A stretch of 64,000 nucleotides of DNA from assembly GCA_016710785.1 (NCBI GenBank), contig JADJUE010000002.1, forward strand, positions 124,001-188,000. Reading direction: 5' to 3'. The notes under the pieces are model-generated. The model had not been told where the DNA came from, did no database searches, and saw nothing but the letters and a program-made list of their open reading frames with translations. The stretch's first letter is position 1, and each line of letters begins with the position of its first letter. Positions 7,638 through 15,299 of the stretch are shown here, piece by piece. Origin of the DNA: Candidatus Epilinea brevis (GTDB lineage: Bacteria; Chloroflexota; Anaerolineae; Epilineales; Epilineaceae). Position numbers and translations under genes: made by a program.

Positions 7638-9965
7638 CTACGGCCCGCCCACTTGCGGCAGGAACAGGTATCGCATCTCGGTGGTCAACATGCCCTCCGG
7701 CGTGCCCGCCCCAAAGCTCCACAGCCCCGTCTTGTCGCCCGCCAGGTGAACTCTGTTGCCTGCGGCGGCAAGGAACCCACCGGTGGGCATCCAGTCTTCG
7801 GTAGGACCGGCGAGCAGGTCGATGAAGCTGTTGATGAACCGGACATCGATCCACCGCGGCGCATCCGGGTCGCTGGCGTCAATGGTCTGGACGTTGCTGT
7901 AGTTGCCGAGGTACACCACCGGGCTGCGGGCCGCGACGTCACTGGGGGCGCCGAAGGGGAAGCGATTGTCCTCACGCAGGTCCAGCCGGCCGCGAAGGCG
8001 CGGCGCGGCCGGGTCCGAGCTGTCGACGACCACCAGCGCACCGCCCATCAGCATGTAGATCCGGCCCGATTGCGCGGCGATCTTGTAGGCGGACCCTGCT
8101 AGTGGTAGCGTGCCGACCTGCGCCGGATGGGCGGGATCGCGCAGATCATAGAGGGTCAGGGAGGGTGGGTCCGCGACCGCGGCGACCAGCAGGTCGCCCC
8201 CCACAGCCAGGTCGTTCAAGGTGCCTGGGACCGTGACTGTCTCCACGGGACTGGTCGGGTCCCGGGCGTCGATGACCCGCAGGAAGCCCTCAGGTCCTTT
8301 CTTGTCCCCCTCGGCGACATAGGCGACGCCGCGTCGGACGGCGACCGCCTTCCCCAGCGCGCGAGGTGGCACGAGGGCGGTCCGGCGGGGGGCGCGCGGA
8401 TTTCGCGCGTCGACGACGAGGAGGCCCTTGTCGCGTATGACGGCGTAGGCCATGCCGTCTTCCAGGGCCAGGTCCTCCGCCAGGTAGCCTTCCGGCAGAG
8501 ACAAGCGACCCAGGCTTGCCGGCTGACCGGCTCCGGCCGCCCCGCGCCGTGGCGACCGCGGGTCGATGAAGCGCAGCTCGGCGGCCCATCCGTCGGTCAA
8601 GCTCTGGACCACCAGATCGGGCTCGGCGGCCACCGGCCCCTGCACCATGGACTCGGACGCCAGCACGCCGGCCTCCACGGGCTGGTCGGGATCGGCCAGG
8701 TCGACGATGCTCAGGCCCTGATGCGCGTAGCCGAGGACGGCGAAGCCGTCGCCGACAGCCAGACCGCTGGCCTCGCCCTCGCCACCGCGCTGCGAGACGA
8801 TGCGTGGCGCCTTCGGCCGGCTGACGTCGATGGTCCAGAGGACATGCGAGGATTGGAAGGGGATGAAGCTGTCCACGGCGGTCAGGAAGTACAGTCGGCC
8901 ATCCTGCCACTGGAGGTTGGCCGACTCCCGGCAGCTCATCCTGTCGCCCCGGCCGGGCACGGGCGTGGGGCTGCCGTCCGGCGGGGCGGGCGGATCTACC
9001 AGCGGCAGGATCGGGCCGATCTGCCGCGGCAGGGCCGGATCGGCCAGGTCGAAGACGGCCAGCCCGGCGCAGCCGATGACGAAGGCCTGCTGGCCCACGA
9101 GCACCAGGTCCATCGCTCCGCCGATGGCGGGCAGTTCGGCCAGGGGCCGCGGGCTCGCCGGTGTCGAGAGGTCCAGCACGACCAGGCGCGCCGGATGGAC
9201 CAGGATGTAGGCGAGGCCACCCCGAACGGCCATCCCCGCCACCGGCCCCGACGGCCGGTAGTCGCCTACCAGCCGCGGCTGCTCCGGCCTGGAGATGTCC
9301 ACGACCCGCACATGCTGGCCATCCGCCTCGGTCTCGGCGACCAGCACATGGTCGTCGCCCGCCGCGGCCAGCTCGGTCACCACCGCGAGGCCGCGGTAGG
9401 GCGCGGTCGTGAAGCCGGGCAGCTCGAGCTGCCCGACGACCGACAGGTCGCGGAGCAGCACCAGCTGCAGCCGGCTGAAGTCCCCTACCAGCGACTCCCG
9501 GTCCCAATTCACCAGCCCCACCTGCAGCTTCCCCGCCTGACCCTGTTCCGGCGGCCCATCGATCTGGATGAGGCGGCTCAGGTTGCCCGGCAGGAGGCTG
9601 CTGTTGGCACCCACGAAGGGTCCGGAAGCTACCGCCCGCGGCGCGCGCGGATCGCTCAGGTCGTAGCGATACAGGCGGAAGTCGAAGCTCGCCAGGGCGA
9701 AGTTCCCATCGGCGATGGCCGCCCCCACATAGCCGCCGGTCCGGCTGGCGAGCGCCAGGCCGTCGGGCGCGGCAAGGGTCTCTTGGGTCAGGCCGGTCGG
9801 GCCGGTGGGACCCGAATGCTTCGACAAGCCGTCGGCCCCATCACGAGGCGGACCGGCGGCGCCCGACGACGATGCCCCGGGGAGCAGTCTGGCCAGGCAC
9901 AGGCAAGCGAGGACGAGCGCCGCACCGATGCTTCGGTGCCGAAAGGGGACAGGGGCGCGGGTCAT
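7638..9965 (-). CDS. Secreted LVIVD-repeat beta-propeller protein
   Basis: Exported protein of 775 aa. A basic, hydrophobic N-terminus (about residues 10-32) is followed by a low-complexity stretch and then LVIVD-type repeats, for example VVDISRPEQPRLVG, VLDLSTPASPRPLA, IVDLADPDQPVEAG and VIDARDPTSPVET, predicted to form beta-propellers. The last residues, RYLFLPQVGGP, match the aromatic-Leu-Pro tail seen on other secreted proteins here. It is not a lipoprotein, since no lipobox Cys is present. It lies 118 nt downstream of the complex I operon on the same strand, so read-through is possible. It has no enzymatic motif, and a surface or binding role is inferred. Confidence 0.8.
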   Translation of the reverse strand: MTRAPVPFRHRSIGAALVLACLCLARLLPGASSSGAAGPPRDGADGLSKHSGPTGPTGLTQETLAAPDGLALASRTGGYVGAAIADGNFALASFDFRLYRYDLSDPRAPRAVASGPFVGANSSLLPGNLSRLIQIDGPPEQGQAGKLQVGLVNWDRESLVGDFSRLQLVLLRDLSVVGQLELPGFTTAPYRGLAVVTELAAAGDDHVLVAETEADGQHVRVVDISRPEQPRLVGDYRPSGPVAGMAVRGGLAYILVHPARLVVLDLSTPASPRPLAELPAIGGAMDLVLVGQQAFVIGCAGLAVFDLADPALPRQIGPILPLVDPPAPPDGSPTPVPGRGDRMSCRESANLQWQDGRLYFLTAVDSFIPFQSSHVLWTIDVSRPKAPRIVSQRGGEGEASGLAVGDGFAVLGYAHQGLSIVDLADPDQPVEAGVLASESMVQGPVAAEPDLVVQSLTDGWAAELRFIDPRSPRRGAAGAGQPASLGRLSLPEGYLAEDLALEDGMAYAVIRDKGLLVVDARNPRAPRRTALVPPRALGKAVAVRRGVAYVAEGDKKGPEGFLRVIDARDPTSPVETVTVPGTLNDLAVGGDLLVAAVADPPSLTLYDLRDPAHPAQVGTLPLAGSAYKIAAQSGRIYMLMGGALVVVDSSDPAAPRLRGRLDLREDNRFPFGAPSDVAARSPVVYLGNYSNVQTIDASDPDAPRWIDVRFINSFIDLLAGPTEDWMPTGGFLAAAGNRVHLAGDKTGLWSFGAGTPEGMLTTEMRYLFLPQVGGP

Positions 9966-10083
9966 GGGGCCTCGCTTTCCACCACGGTCCAGCCGCCAGG
10001 CATGGCGAGCGGTACGCTATGCGTTGGCGAAATCAGGAGGATGGGTTCCCAATGCAGGTCGCGAAAGCCCTGCCCCGACCGCT

Positions 10084-10638
10084 CTACCCAACTCGCAGCC
10101 CGTACCCCCCCTTGCGATCCCGCCACCCATCCAGATGCTCCAGCTTCACCTTCTCGTGCAGCTGCAGGATGCCGTGCATCAGCGCTTCCGGGCGCGGGGG
10201 GCAGCCGGCGACGTAGACGTCTACCGGGATGATCTCGTCCACACCCTGTACCAGGGCGTAGTTGTTGAAGATGCCGCCGCAGCTGGCGCAGTCGCCCATG
10301 CTGATGACCCATTTGGGCTCCGGCATCTGGTCGTAGATGCGGCGGATGACCGGGGCCATCTTGCGGCTGAGCCGGCCGGCGACGATGATCAGGTCGCTCT
10401 GGCGGGGCGAGGCGCGCATCAGCTCCATGCCGAAGCGCGACATGTCCATGCGGCTCGTCTGGGTGTGCATCATCTCGATGGCGCAGCAGGCCAGGCCGAA
10501 GAGCGCCGGCCACATGCTCTGGGTGCGGGCCCAGTTGACCGCCATCTCCAGGGTGCCCACCAGCAGGCCGTTCTCGCCCGTCTTGCCTTCCGCCATCTGC
10601 TCCGGGGTCAGAAGCGGCAGCGGCTGGGTGATCGCCAT
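10084..10638 (-). CDS. nuoB: NADH-quinone oxidoreductase subunit B, second copy
   Basis: Protein of 184 aa. NuoB binds cluster N2, the last Fe-S centre before quinone, at the junction of the peripheral and membrane arms. The N2 ligands are present: Cys 51-52 (GLACCAIEM), Cys 117 (MGDCASCGG) and Cys 146 (AGCPPRPEA). A GAGG ribosome site overlaps the nuoA stop. The NNYALVQGVDEIIPVDVYV region differs clearly from the first NuoB of the operon (13639-14388), so this is a divergent paralogue rather than a tandem duplicate. It is the last gene of the operon. Confidence 0.93.
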   Translation of the reverse strand: MAITQPLPLLTPEQMAEGKTGENGLLVGTLEMAVNWARTQSMWPALFGLACCAIEMMHTQTSRMDMSRFGMELMRASPRQSDLIIVAGRLSRKMAPVIRRIYDQMPEPKWVISMGDCASCGGIFNNYALVQGVDEIIPVDVYVAGCPPRPEALMHGILQLHEKVKLEHLDGWRDRKGGYGLRVG

Positions 10639-10645
10639 CAGAACC

Positions 10646-11029
10646 TCATTCCCATTCCAGGGCGCGGGCGCGCCACACGTAGACGAAGCCCACCACCAGG
10701 ACGCCCATGAAGACCGCCATGCTCCCCAGGGCCGCCAGTCCCATGCCCCCCTGAGCCACAGGGGCGCTCATGGCCTTGAATCGCGCGGCCCAGGGGAAGA
10801 GGTAGATCACCTCGATGTCGAAGAGGATGAAGAGCGTCGCGATCAGGTAGTAGCGCACCGGCACCCGGCGCCGTCCCGGACCGATGGGCGTCAGGCCGCT
10901 CTCGTAGGTGTCGTCCTTCACCGGCGACGGATTGCGCGGCCCCAGGATGAAGGTCATCCCCAGCACCAACAGGCCCAGGCCCAGGGCCAGGGCGAAGAGG
11001 ACGAGGACGGGGAGGTAGACCTGGGCCAT
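10646..11029 (-). CDS. nuoA: NADH-quinone oxidoreductase subunit A
   Basis: Membrane subunit of complex I, 127 aa, with three transmembrane segments (about residues 4-28, 60-80 and 95-115). The conserved loop YESGLTPIGPGRRRVPVRYY between TM1 and TM2 and the FDIEVIYLFPWA signature are intact. It sits between nuoI and the second nuoB; elsewhere nuoA usually opens the operon. Confidence 0.95.
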   Translation of the reverse strand: MAQVYLPVLVLFALALGLGLLVLGMTFILGPRNPSPVKDDTYESGLTPIGPGRRRVPVRYYLIATLFILFDIEVIYLFPWAARFKAMSAPVAQGGMGLAALGSMAVFMGVLVVGFVYVWRARALEWE

Positions 11030-11051
11030 TGGATCGCTCTCGGCTACGGCC

Positions 11052-11831
11052 TCAGCCGCCGCCGCCCTCCTGGGCTGCCTTCTTCTTGGCGCGGTCCTCC
11101 AGGAACTTGCGGCGCGATTCTTCCTTCTGGCGCTTCAGCTCCTCCGGGTCCGGTCCGCCGGCTTCCAGCGCCTCCGCCGCCTGCGAGGCCTTGGCCTCGT
11201 CGCGCGCGGCGCGGGCCACCGCCTTGGCGCGCTCTTCCTCCGCCTCGCGGGCGTAGTCCGTGGGGTGGATGGCGGCATGGTAGGCCACCGGCTGCAGCAG
11301 TTCCTGCAGGTCGAAGACCCAGCTCTCGTGCCGCTCGTAGCTGCTGAACTCGTAGTTGTGGTCCATCTTGATGGCGTCGAAGGGGCAGTATTCGGCGCAG
11401 AAGCCGCAGCTCATGCAGATGGAGGCGTCGATGTAGAACTCAGAGGACACCGGCCGCGGCTTGCCGTCGTCGCCCTTGCCCTGCACGATCCAGATGCATT
11501 GCGGCGGGCAGACCTTGGCGCAGATGCCACAGGCCGTGCAGCGCACGCCGTCGAACTGCGCCCGCTCATGCTGCGGCTCTTCGTCGAAGACCAGGAAGGG
11601 GATGTAGCGGAAGCGCTCCGGCACCGGCAGCTTCTGCTCCGGGTACTGGCTGGTGATCAGGCCGCCGATATGGGTGGGCATGCCAGCGGGGATGCCGTCA
11701 GCGTGCGCCTCGGCGGGCGCCGCCAGGTTGCCCGCCGCGGACGGCTGCTGGATCATGCCCACCCGATAGGTGTCGAAGAAGCGCCGAAGGGTGATCTTCA
11801 TGCCCCTGAGGGCGTTGAGTCCGAAGGCCAT
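11052..11831 (-). CDS. nuoI: NADH-quinone oxidoreductase subunit I, with long C-terminal extension
   Basis: Peripheral-arm subunit of 259 aa that carries two [4Fe-4S] clusters (N6a/N6b). Both ferredoxin motifs are intact: CTACGICAKVCPP and CMSCGFCAEYCPF. The family core ends near residue 195; the remaining ~65 residues are an Ala/Glu/Lys/Arg-rich tail (YAREAEEERAKAVARAARDE and on) predicted to be helical or coiled coil, which the usual NuoI lacks. The start ATG 11831 is 29 nt after nuoCD. Confidence 0.93.
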   Translation of the reverse strand: MAFGLNALRGMKITLRRFFDTYRVGMIQQPSAAGNLAAPAEAHADGIPAGMPTHIGGLITSQYPEQKLPVPERFRYIPFLVFDEEPQHERAQFDGVRCTACGICAKVCPPQCIWIVQGKGDDGKPRPVSSEFYIDASICMSCGFCAEYCPFDAIKMDHNYEFSSYERHESWVFDLQELLQPVAYHAAIHPTDYAREAEEERAKAVARAARDEAKASQAAEALEAGGPDPEELKRQKEESRRKFLEDRAKKKAAQEGGGG

Positions 11832-11860
11832 GGGAGGAATGCTCCTGGAGGATCTGCGGG

Positions 11861-13618
11861 CTAGCGGTCTACTTCACCCAGCACGATGTCGATGGAACCC
11901 AGGATGGCCACCACGTCCGCCACCTTGTGCCCCTTGCTCATCTCCGCCAGGGCGGTCAGGTTGACGAAGCAGGGGGAGCGGACGTGATAACGGTAGGGGT
12001 TGGACTCGCCGGTGGAGACCAGATAGAAGCCCAATTCGCCGCGCGGGTTCTCCACGCGGCCGTAATGCTGCCCGGCCGGCACACGGATCTGCCAGGCCTT
12101 CTTGCCGCCCATGATCGGGCCTTCGGGGATCTGGGCCAGGGCCTGCTTCAGGATCTTCAGGCTCTCCCGGATCTCGCCCAGACGCACCATGTAGCGGGCG
12201 AAGATGTCGCCCTCGGGGCGGGTGACCACGTCCCAGTCGAAGCGGTCGTAGATGCCGTAGGGTTCGGCGCGGCGCACGTCGTAGGGCACGCCGGAGGCGC
12301 GCAGGACAGGGCCGCTGGTGGAATAGCTGATGGCCATCTCCGGCGGCAGGATGCCCACACCCTGCATGCGCTCGCGCACGATCTCGTTGTTGGTCAGGTA
12401 GGAGTCCATCTCGTCGACGGCCTTCTCCAGCCGGTCGTAGACCAGGGTGCGGGCCATGGGCATGAACTCGGGCGGCAGGTCGTAGGCCACGCCGCCGAAG
12501 CGCATGTAGTTGCACATCAGGCGCGAGCCGGTGGTCATCTCGAAGAGATCCAGGATCAGCTCCCGCTCCTCGATGGCGTACATCATGGGGGTGAAGAAGG
12601 CGCCGATGTCGTTGAGCAGGAAGGTGATGCCCCACATGTGGCTCTGGACGCGGGTGAGCTCGGCCATGATCACGCGGATGTACTCCGCGCGCTCCGGCAC
12701 CGCCACCTCCATCATCTTCTCGACGGTCAGGGCGTAGCCCCATTCGTTGCCCAGCTGCGCCAGGTAGTCCAGGCGGTCGGTGAAGGGCATGTTGCCCAGC
12801 CACAGGTTGCGCTCGCCGATCTTCTCGTGGTTGCGGTGCATGTAGCCCATGACCGGCTGCAGGTCCATGACCGTCTCGCCGTCCAGGGTCAGCCGCATCT
12901 GGAAGACGCCATGGGTGCTGGGATGCTGCGGGCCCATGTTCACGATGACGTGATCGCCCTGGATGTCGGGGTTGAGCTTCAGGGCCGCGGCGTCGATCAC
13001 GGCGATGTTGTTGTCCGCGCGGCCCTCGTCGATGAGGCCCTCGGCGGCGTAGCCCGTGGGGTACTTGATGTTGTCGGCCCAGTTGGACAGCGTGTCTTCG
13101 CCGAAGAAGAACTCGCCGTTCGGCCAGCGGCTCTTCAAGGGCTTCTGGTCCTGTTCGTAATAGGCTTCGCGCCAGTCCTTGCGCATGGGATGCCCGGCGA
13201 AGCCCTCCCACATGAGGATGCGCCGCAGGTTGGGATGGCCGGCGAAACGCACGCCGTACATGTCCCAGACCTCGCGCTCCTGCAGGTCGGCGCCGGGGAA
13301 GATGCTGGTCAGGCTGGGGACGATGGGCCGGGCCTTGTCAGCGGCCACCTTCACCGTCACCTGGCCGCCGCCCTGCATGCTGCACAGGTGGTAGACGGTC
13401 TCGAAGCGGTCGGGCCAGTCCACGCAGGTGAGGTTGCTGAGGTAGTTCAGGTGGTGCTCGTCGCGCAGGAGGCGCACCAGGGCGGGCAGCTTGGCCGCCT
13501 CCACCACCAGGGCGCCGTCCTCGTCCATCGTGACGGCGTCACCCATCCGGGCCGCCGCCTTGGCGGCGATGTCCGCGGGCATGACGGGGGTCATCGCTTT
13601 CAGGTCGCTGGCGATCAT
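11861..13618 (-). CDS. nuoCD: NADH-quinone oxidoreductase fused subunits C and D
   Basis: Single-chain NuoC-NuoD of 585 aa. Residues ~10-170 are the NuoC (30-kDa) domain with the motif LQEREVWDMYGV, and residues ~195-585 are NuoD (49-kDa), beginning NMGPQHPSTHGV and forming the quinone chamber with NuoB. ATG 13618 is chosen because an AAGGAG Shine-Dalgarno sits 6 nt upstream; the GTG at 13642 that overlaps the nuoB stop is the alternative. C-D fusions are known in several lineages. Confidence 0.95.
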   Translation of the reverse strand: MIASDLKAMTPVMPADIAAKAAARMGDAVTMDEDGALVVEAAKLPALVRLLRDEHHLNYLSNLTCVDWPDRFETVYHLCSMQGGGQVTVKVAADKARPIVPSLTSIFPGADLQEREVWDMYGVRFAGHPNLRRILMWEGFAGHPMRKDWREAYYEQDQKPLKSRWPNGEFFFGEDTLSNWADNIKYPTGYAAEGLIDEGRADNNIAVIDAAALKLNPDIQGDHVIVNMGPQHPSTHGVFQMRLTLDGETVMDLQPVMGYMHRNHEKIGERNLWLGNMPFTDRLDYLAQLGNEWGYALTVEKMMEVAVPERAEYIRVIMAELTRVQSHMWGITFLLNDIGAFFTPMMYAIEERELILDLFEMTTGSRLMCNYMRFGGVAYDLPPEFMPMARTLVYDRLEKAVDEMDSYLTNNEIVRERMQGVGILPPEMAISYSTSGPVLRASGVPYDVRRAEPYGIYDRFDWDVVTRPEGDIFARYMVRLGEIRESLKILKQALAQIPEGPIMGGKKAWQIRVPAGQHYGRVENPRGELGFYLVSTGESNPYRYHVRSPCFVNLTALAEMSKGHKVADVVAILGSIDIVLGEVDR

Positions 13619-13638
13619 CGTGGGCTCCTTGGCTCCCG

Positions 13639-14388
13639 TCACGCTTCGACGGGCGCGGCTTCGGCGGCCTCGGCCACTGGCTCGGGCGCCGCGGCGCCGC
13701 CGCGGATCTGCGGCAAGCGGCGCAGGTCGATGAGGTCGGCACCCAGGATGGGCACGGGGATCTCCTCGACCGCGCCGCGGCGGTACCAGCTGACATCCTT
13801 GATGCTCTGGCCGTCGATCTTGCGCTGCAGCATGATGAGGCCGTGCAACAGCGCCTGGGGCGTCGGCGGGCAGCCGGGGACGTACACATCCACGGGCACG
13901 TACTTGTCGATGCCCGACACGACGTTGTAGCCCTCCTTGAATGGCCCGCCGCCGGTGGCGCAGGCGCCCATGGACATGCAGTAGCGGGGCTCCGGCATCT
14001 GGTTCCAGAGGCGCACGATCTGCGGCACCATCTTCTTGGTCACGGTGCCGGACACGATCATGAGGTCGGCCTGGCGCGGCGAGGCCCGAAAGAGGCCGGC
14101 GCCGAAGCGGTCGATGTCGTAGCGCCCGGCGGCGGTGGAGATCATCTCGATGGCGCAGCAGGCCAGGCCGAAGCCGAGGGGCCAGATGCTGGAACGCCGG
14201 CCCCAGTTGTAGACCTGGTCCAGCATGCCCACCAGCCGGTCGAAGGTGGTGACCATGACGCCCTGTTCCACCTGCTGCTGGATGAAGTCAGCGTCGTTCT
14301 CGAAACGGGCAACGTAGCTCGACCAGGTTTCCATCACGTCGGGATCCAGGGTCGGGGTGCGGTACAAGGGCATCTTGCTGTCGGACAT
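13639..14388 (-). CDS. nuoB: NADH-quinone oxidoreductase subunit B, first copy
   Basis: First gene of the complex I operon, 249 aa. The N2 ligands are Cys 77-78 (GLACCAIEM), Cys 143 (MGACATGGG) and Cys 173 (PGCPPTPQA). The central region KEGYNVVSGIDKYVPVDVYV resembles the proteobacterial/mitochondrial type. A long N-terminus (about 60 residues) and an Ala/Pro/Glu-rich C-terminal tail after ~195 flank the core. ATG 14388 lies after the ribosome site AGGGTGAAGG; GTG 14397 is an alternative. A second, divergent NuoB closes the operon, so one of them may serve a different assembly or partner. Confidence 0.93.
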   Translation of the reverse strand: MSDSKMPLYRTPTLDPDVMETWSSYVARFENDADFIQQQVEQGVMVTTFDRLVGMLDQVYNWGRRSSIWPLGFGLACCAIEMISTAAGRYDIDRFGAGLFRASPRQADLMIVSGTVTKKMVPQIVRLWNQMPEPRYCMSMGACATGGGPFKEGYNVVSGIDKYVPVDVYVPGCPPTPQALLHGLIMLQRKIDGQSIKDVSWYRRGAVEEIPVPILGADLIDLRRLPQIRGGAAAPEPVAEAAEAAPVEA

Positions 14389-14505
14389 GGCCTTCACCCT
14401 GCTGGTTGGGGTCGCGGCTGTGGCGGTTCACGGCCGGCGGGGAACGCGCGTCGTCGTCGCCGGGGCGCAGCACCCATCCGAGCGGGCTGGACCGCGGTCG
14501 CGGGT

Positions 14506-14533
14506 ATTATAGGCAAGGCGTTGGGGAGGTCAA
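14506..14533 (-). promoter_or_regulatory. Promoter of the complex I operon, TTGACC-16-TATAAT
   Basis: On the minus strand TTGACC (14533-14528), a 16-nt spacer and a perfect TATAAT (14511-14506) precede nuoB. The predicted leader is about 110 nt. Confidence 0.75.
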
Positions 14534-14605
14534 TGGATCTCGGGTCTTGGAAGTGCGCACGGGGGATGGCTGTTTGCCGTTTAGCGCGCGGCGTTATATC
14601 TTTGC

Positions 14606-14890
14606 ATGATGATCAGATCGATTCGCGATCGAGAGACCGAGCTGGTCTTCGCCCGGCAGCGGTCCCGGCGCCTGCCGCCTGACATCCAACAGGTGGCATA
14701 CCGCAACCTGCGCATGCTGAACAACGCTGGTGCGCTCGAGGATCTCCGCATACCGCCATCCAACCGGCTGGAGAAACTGAAAGGTGATCGATCCGGTAGG
14801 TACAGCGTGCGGATCAACGATCAATGGCGGATCTGCTTCGAATGGCGCGACGGCGACGCCCATCAGGTTGAAATCACAGACTACCACTAG
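14606..14890 (+). CDS. higB: HigB-type toxin (RelE/ParE fold)
   Basis: Protein of 94 aa (ATG 14606; ATG 14609 also possible) of the HigB family, ribosome-dependent mRNA nucleases of the RelE superfamily. Family marks are NRLEKLKGDRSGRYSVRIND, QWRICFEW and a C-terminal EITDYH. The downstream partner is HigA, and toxin-first order is typical of higBA. A TATATC at 14595-14600 sits 5-8 nt before the start codons, so the transcript is probably leaderless. Confidence 0.92.
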   Translation: MMIRSIRDRETELVFARQRSRRLPPDIQQVAYRNLRMLNNAGALEDLRIPPSNRLEKLKGDRSGRYSVRINDQWRICFEWRDGDAHQVEITDYH

Positions 14891-14917
14891 TTACATAAGG
14901 ATAGAGAGGTCTGCGAC

Positions 14918-15244
14918 ATGATAGAAGCATCGCTCCTCAAGCCCGTGCATCCGGGCGAAGTGCTTTCGGAGGAATTCCTGGTTCCCCTCGGGCTTAGCCA
15001 GAACCGTCTGGCCCTTGCGATCGGGGTCCATCCGCGGCGGATCAACGAGATCGTCCTGGAGAAGCGGGCCATCACCGCCGACACGGCGCTGCGGCTGGCG
15101 CGCTTCTTCGGAACCACGGCCAGATTCTGGCTGGGGTTGCAGGCCGACTACGACTTGGATGTCGCTTCCGACAAGCTGAGCGGACGGTTGGAGCAAGAAG
15201 TACGCACGCTGCAGTCGCTGGGACTGCCGGCGACAGTCAGTTGA
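14918..15244 (+). CDS. higA: HigA-type antitoxin
   Basis: Xre-type helix-turn-helix antitoxin of 108 aa. It opens with the HigA signature HPGEVLSEEFLVPLGLSQ, continues through the HTH (LALAIGVHPRRINEIV) and has the usual ARFFGTTARFWLGLQ segment. It neutralises HigB and represses the operon. It lies 27 nt downstream of higB with a purine-rich ribosome site GAGAGG. Confidence 0.93.
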   Translation: MIEASLLKPVHPGEVLSEEFLVPLGLSQNRLALAIGVHPRRINEIVLEKRAITADTALRLARFFGTTARFWLGLQADYDLDVASDKLSGRLEQEVRTLQSLGLPATVS

Positions 15245-15299
15245 AGCTCGACACGCTGGCGGTCTGGGTCGGATCGGCGCCTGCTGCCACGCTTGTGCC

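Noticed and set aside
8127..13930. Long plus-strand frames at 8127-10232 and 11927-13930
   Set aside because: They are antisense to the LVIVD protein and to nuoCD/nuoB, whose family motifs are certain.
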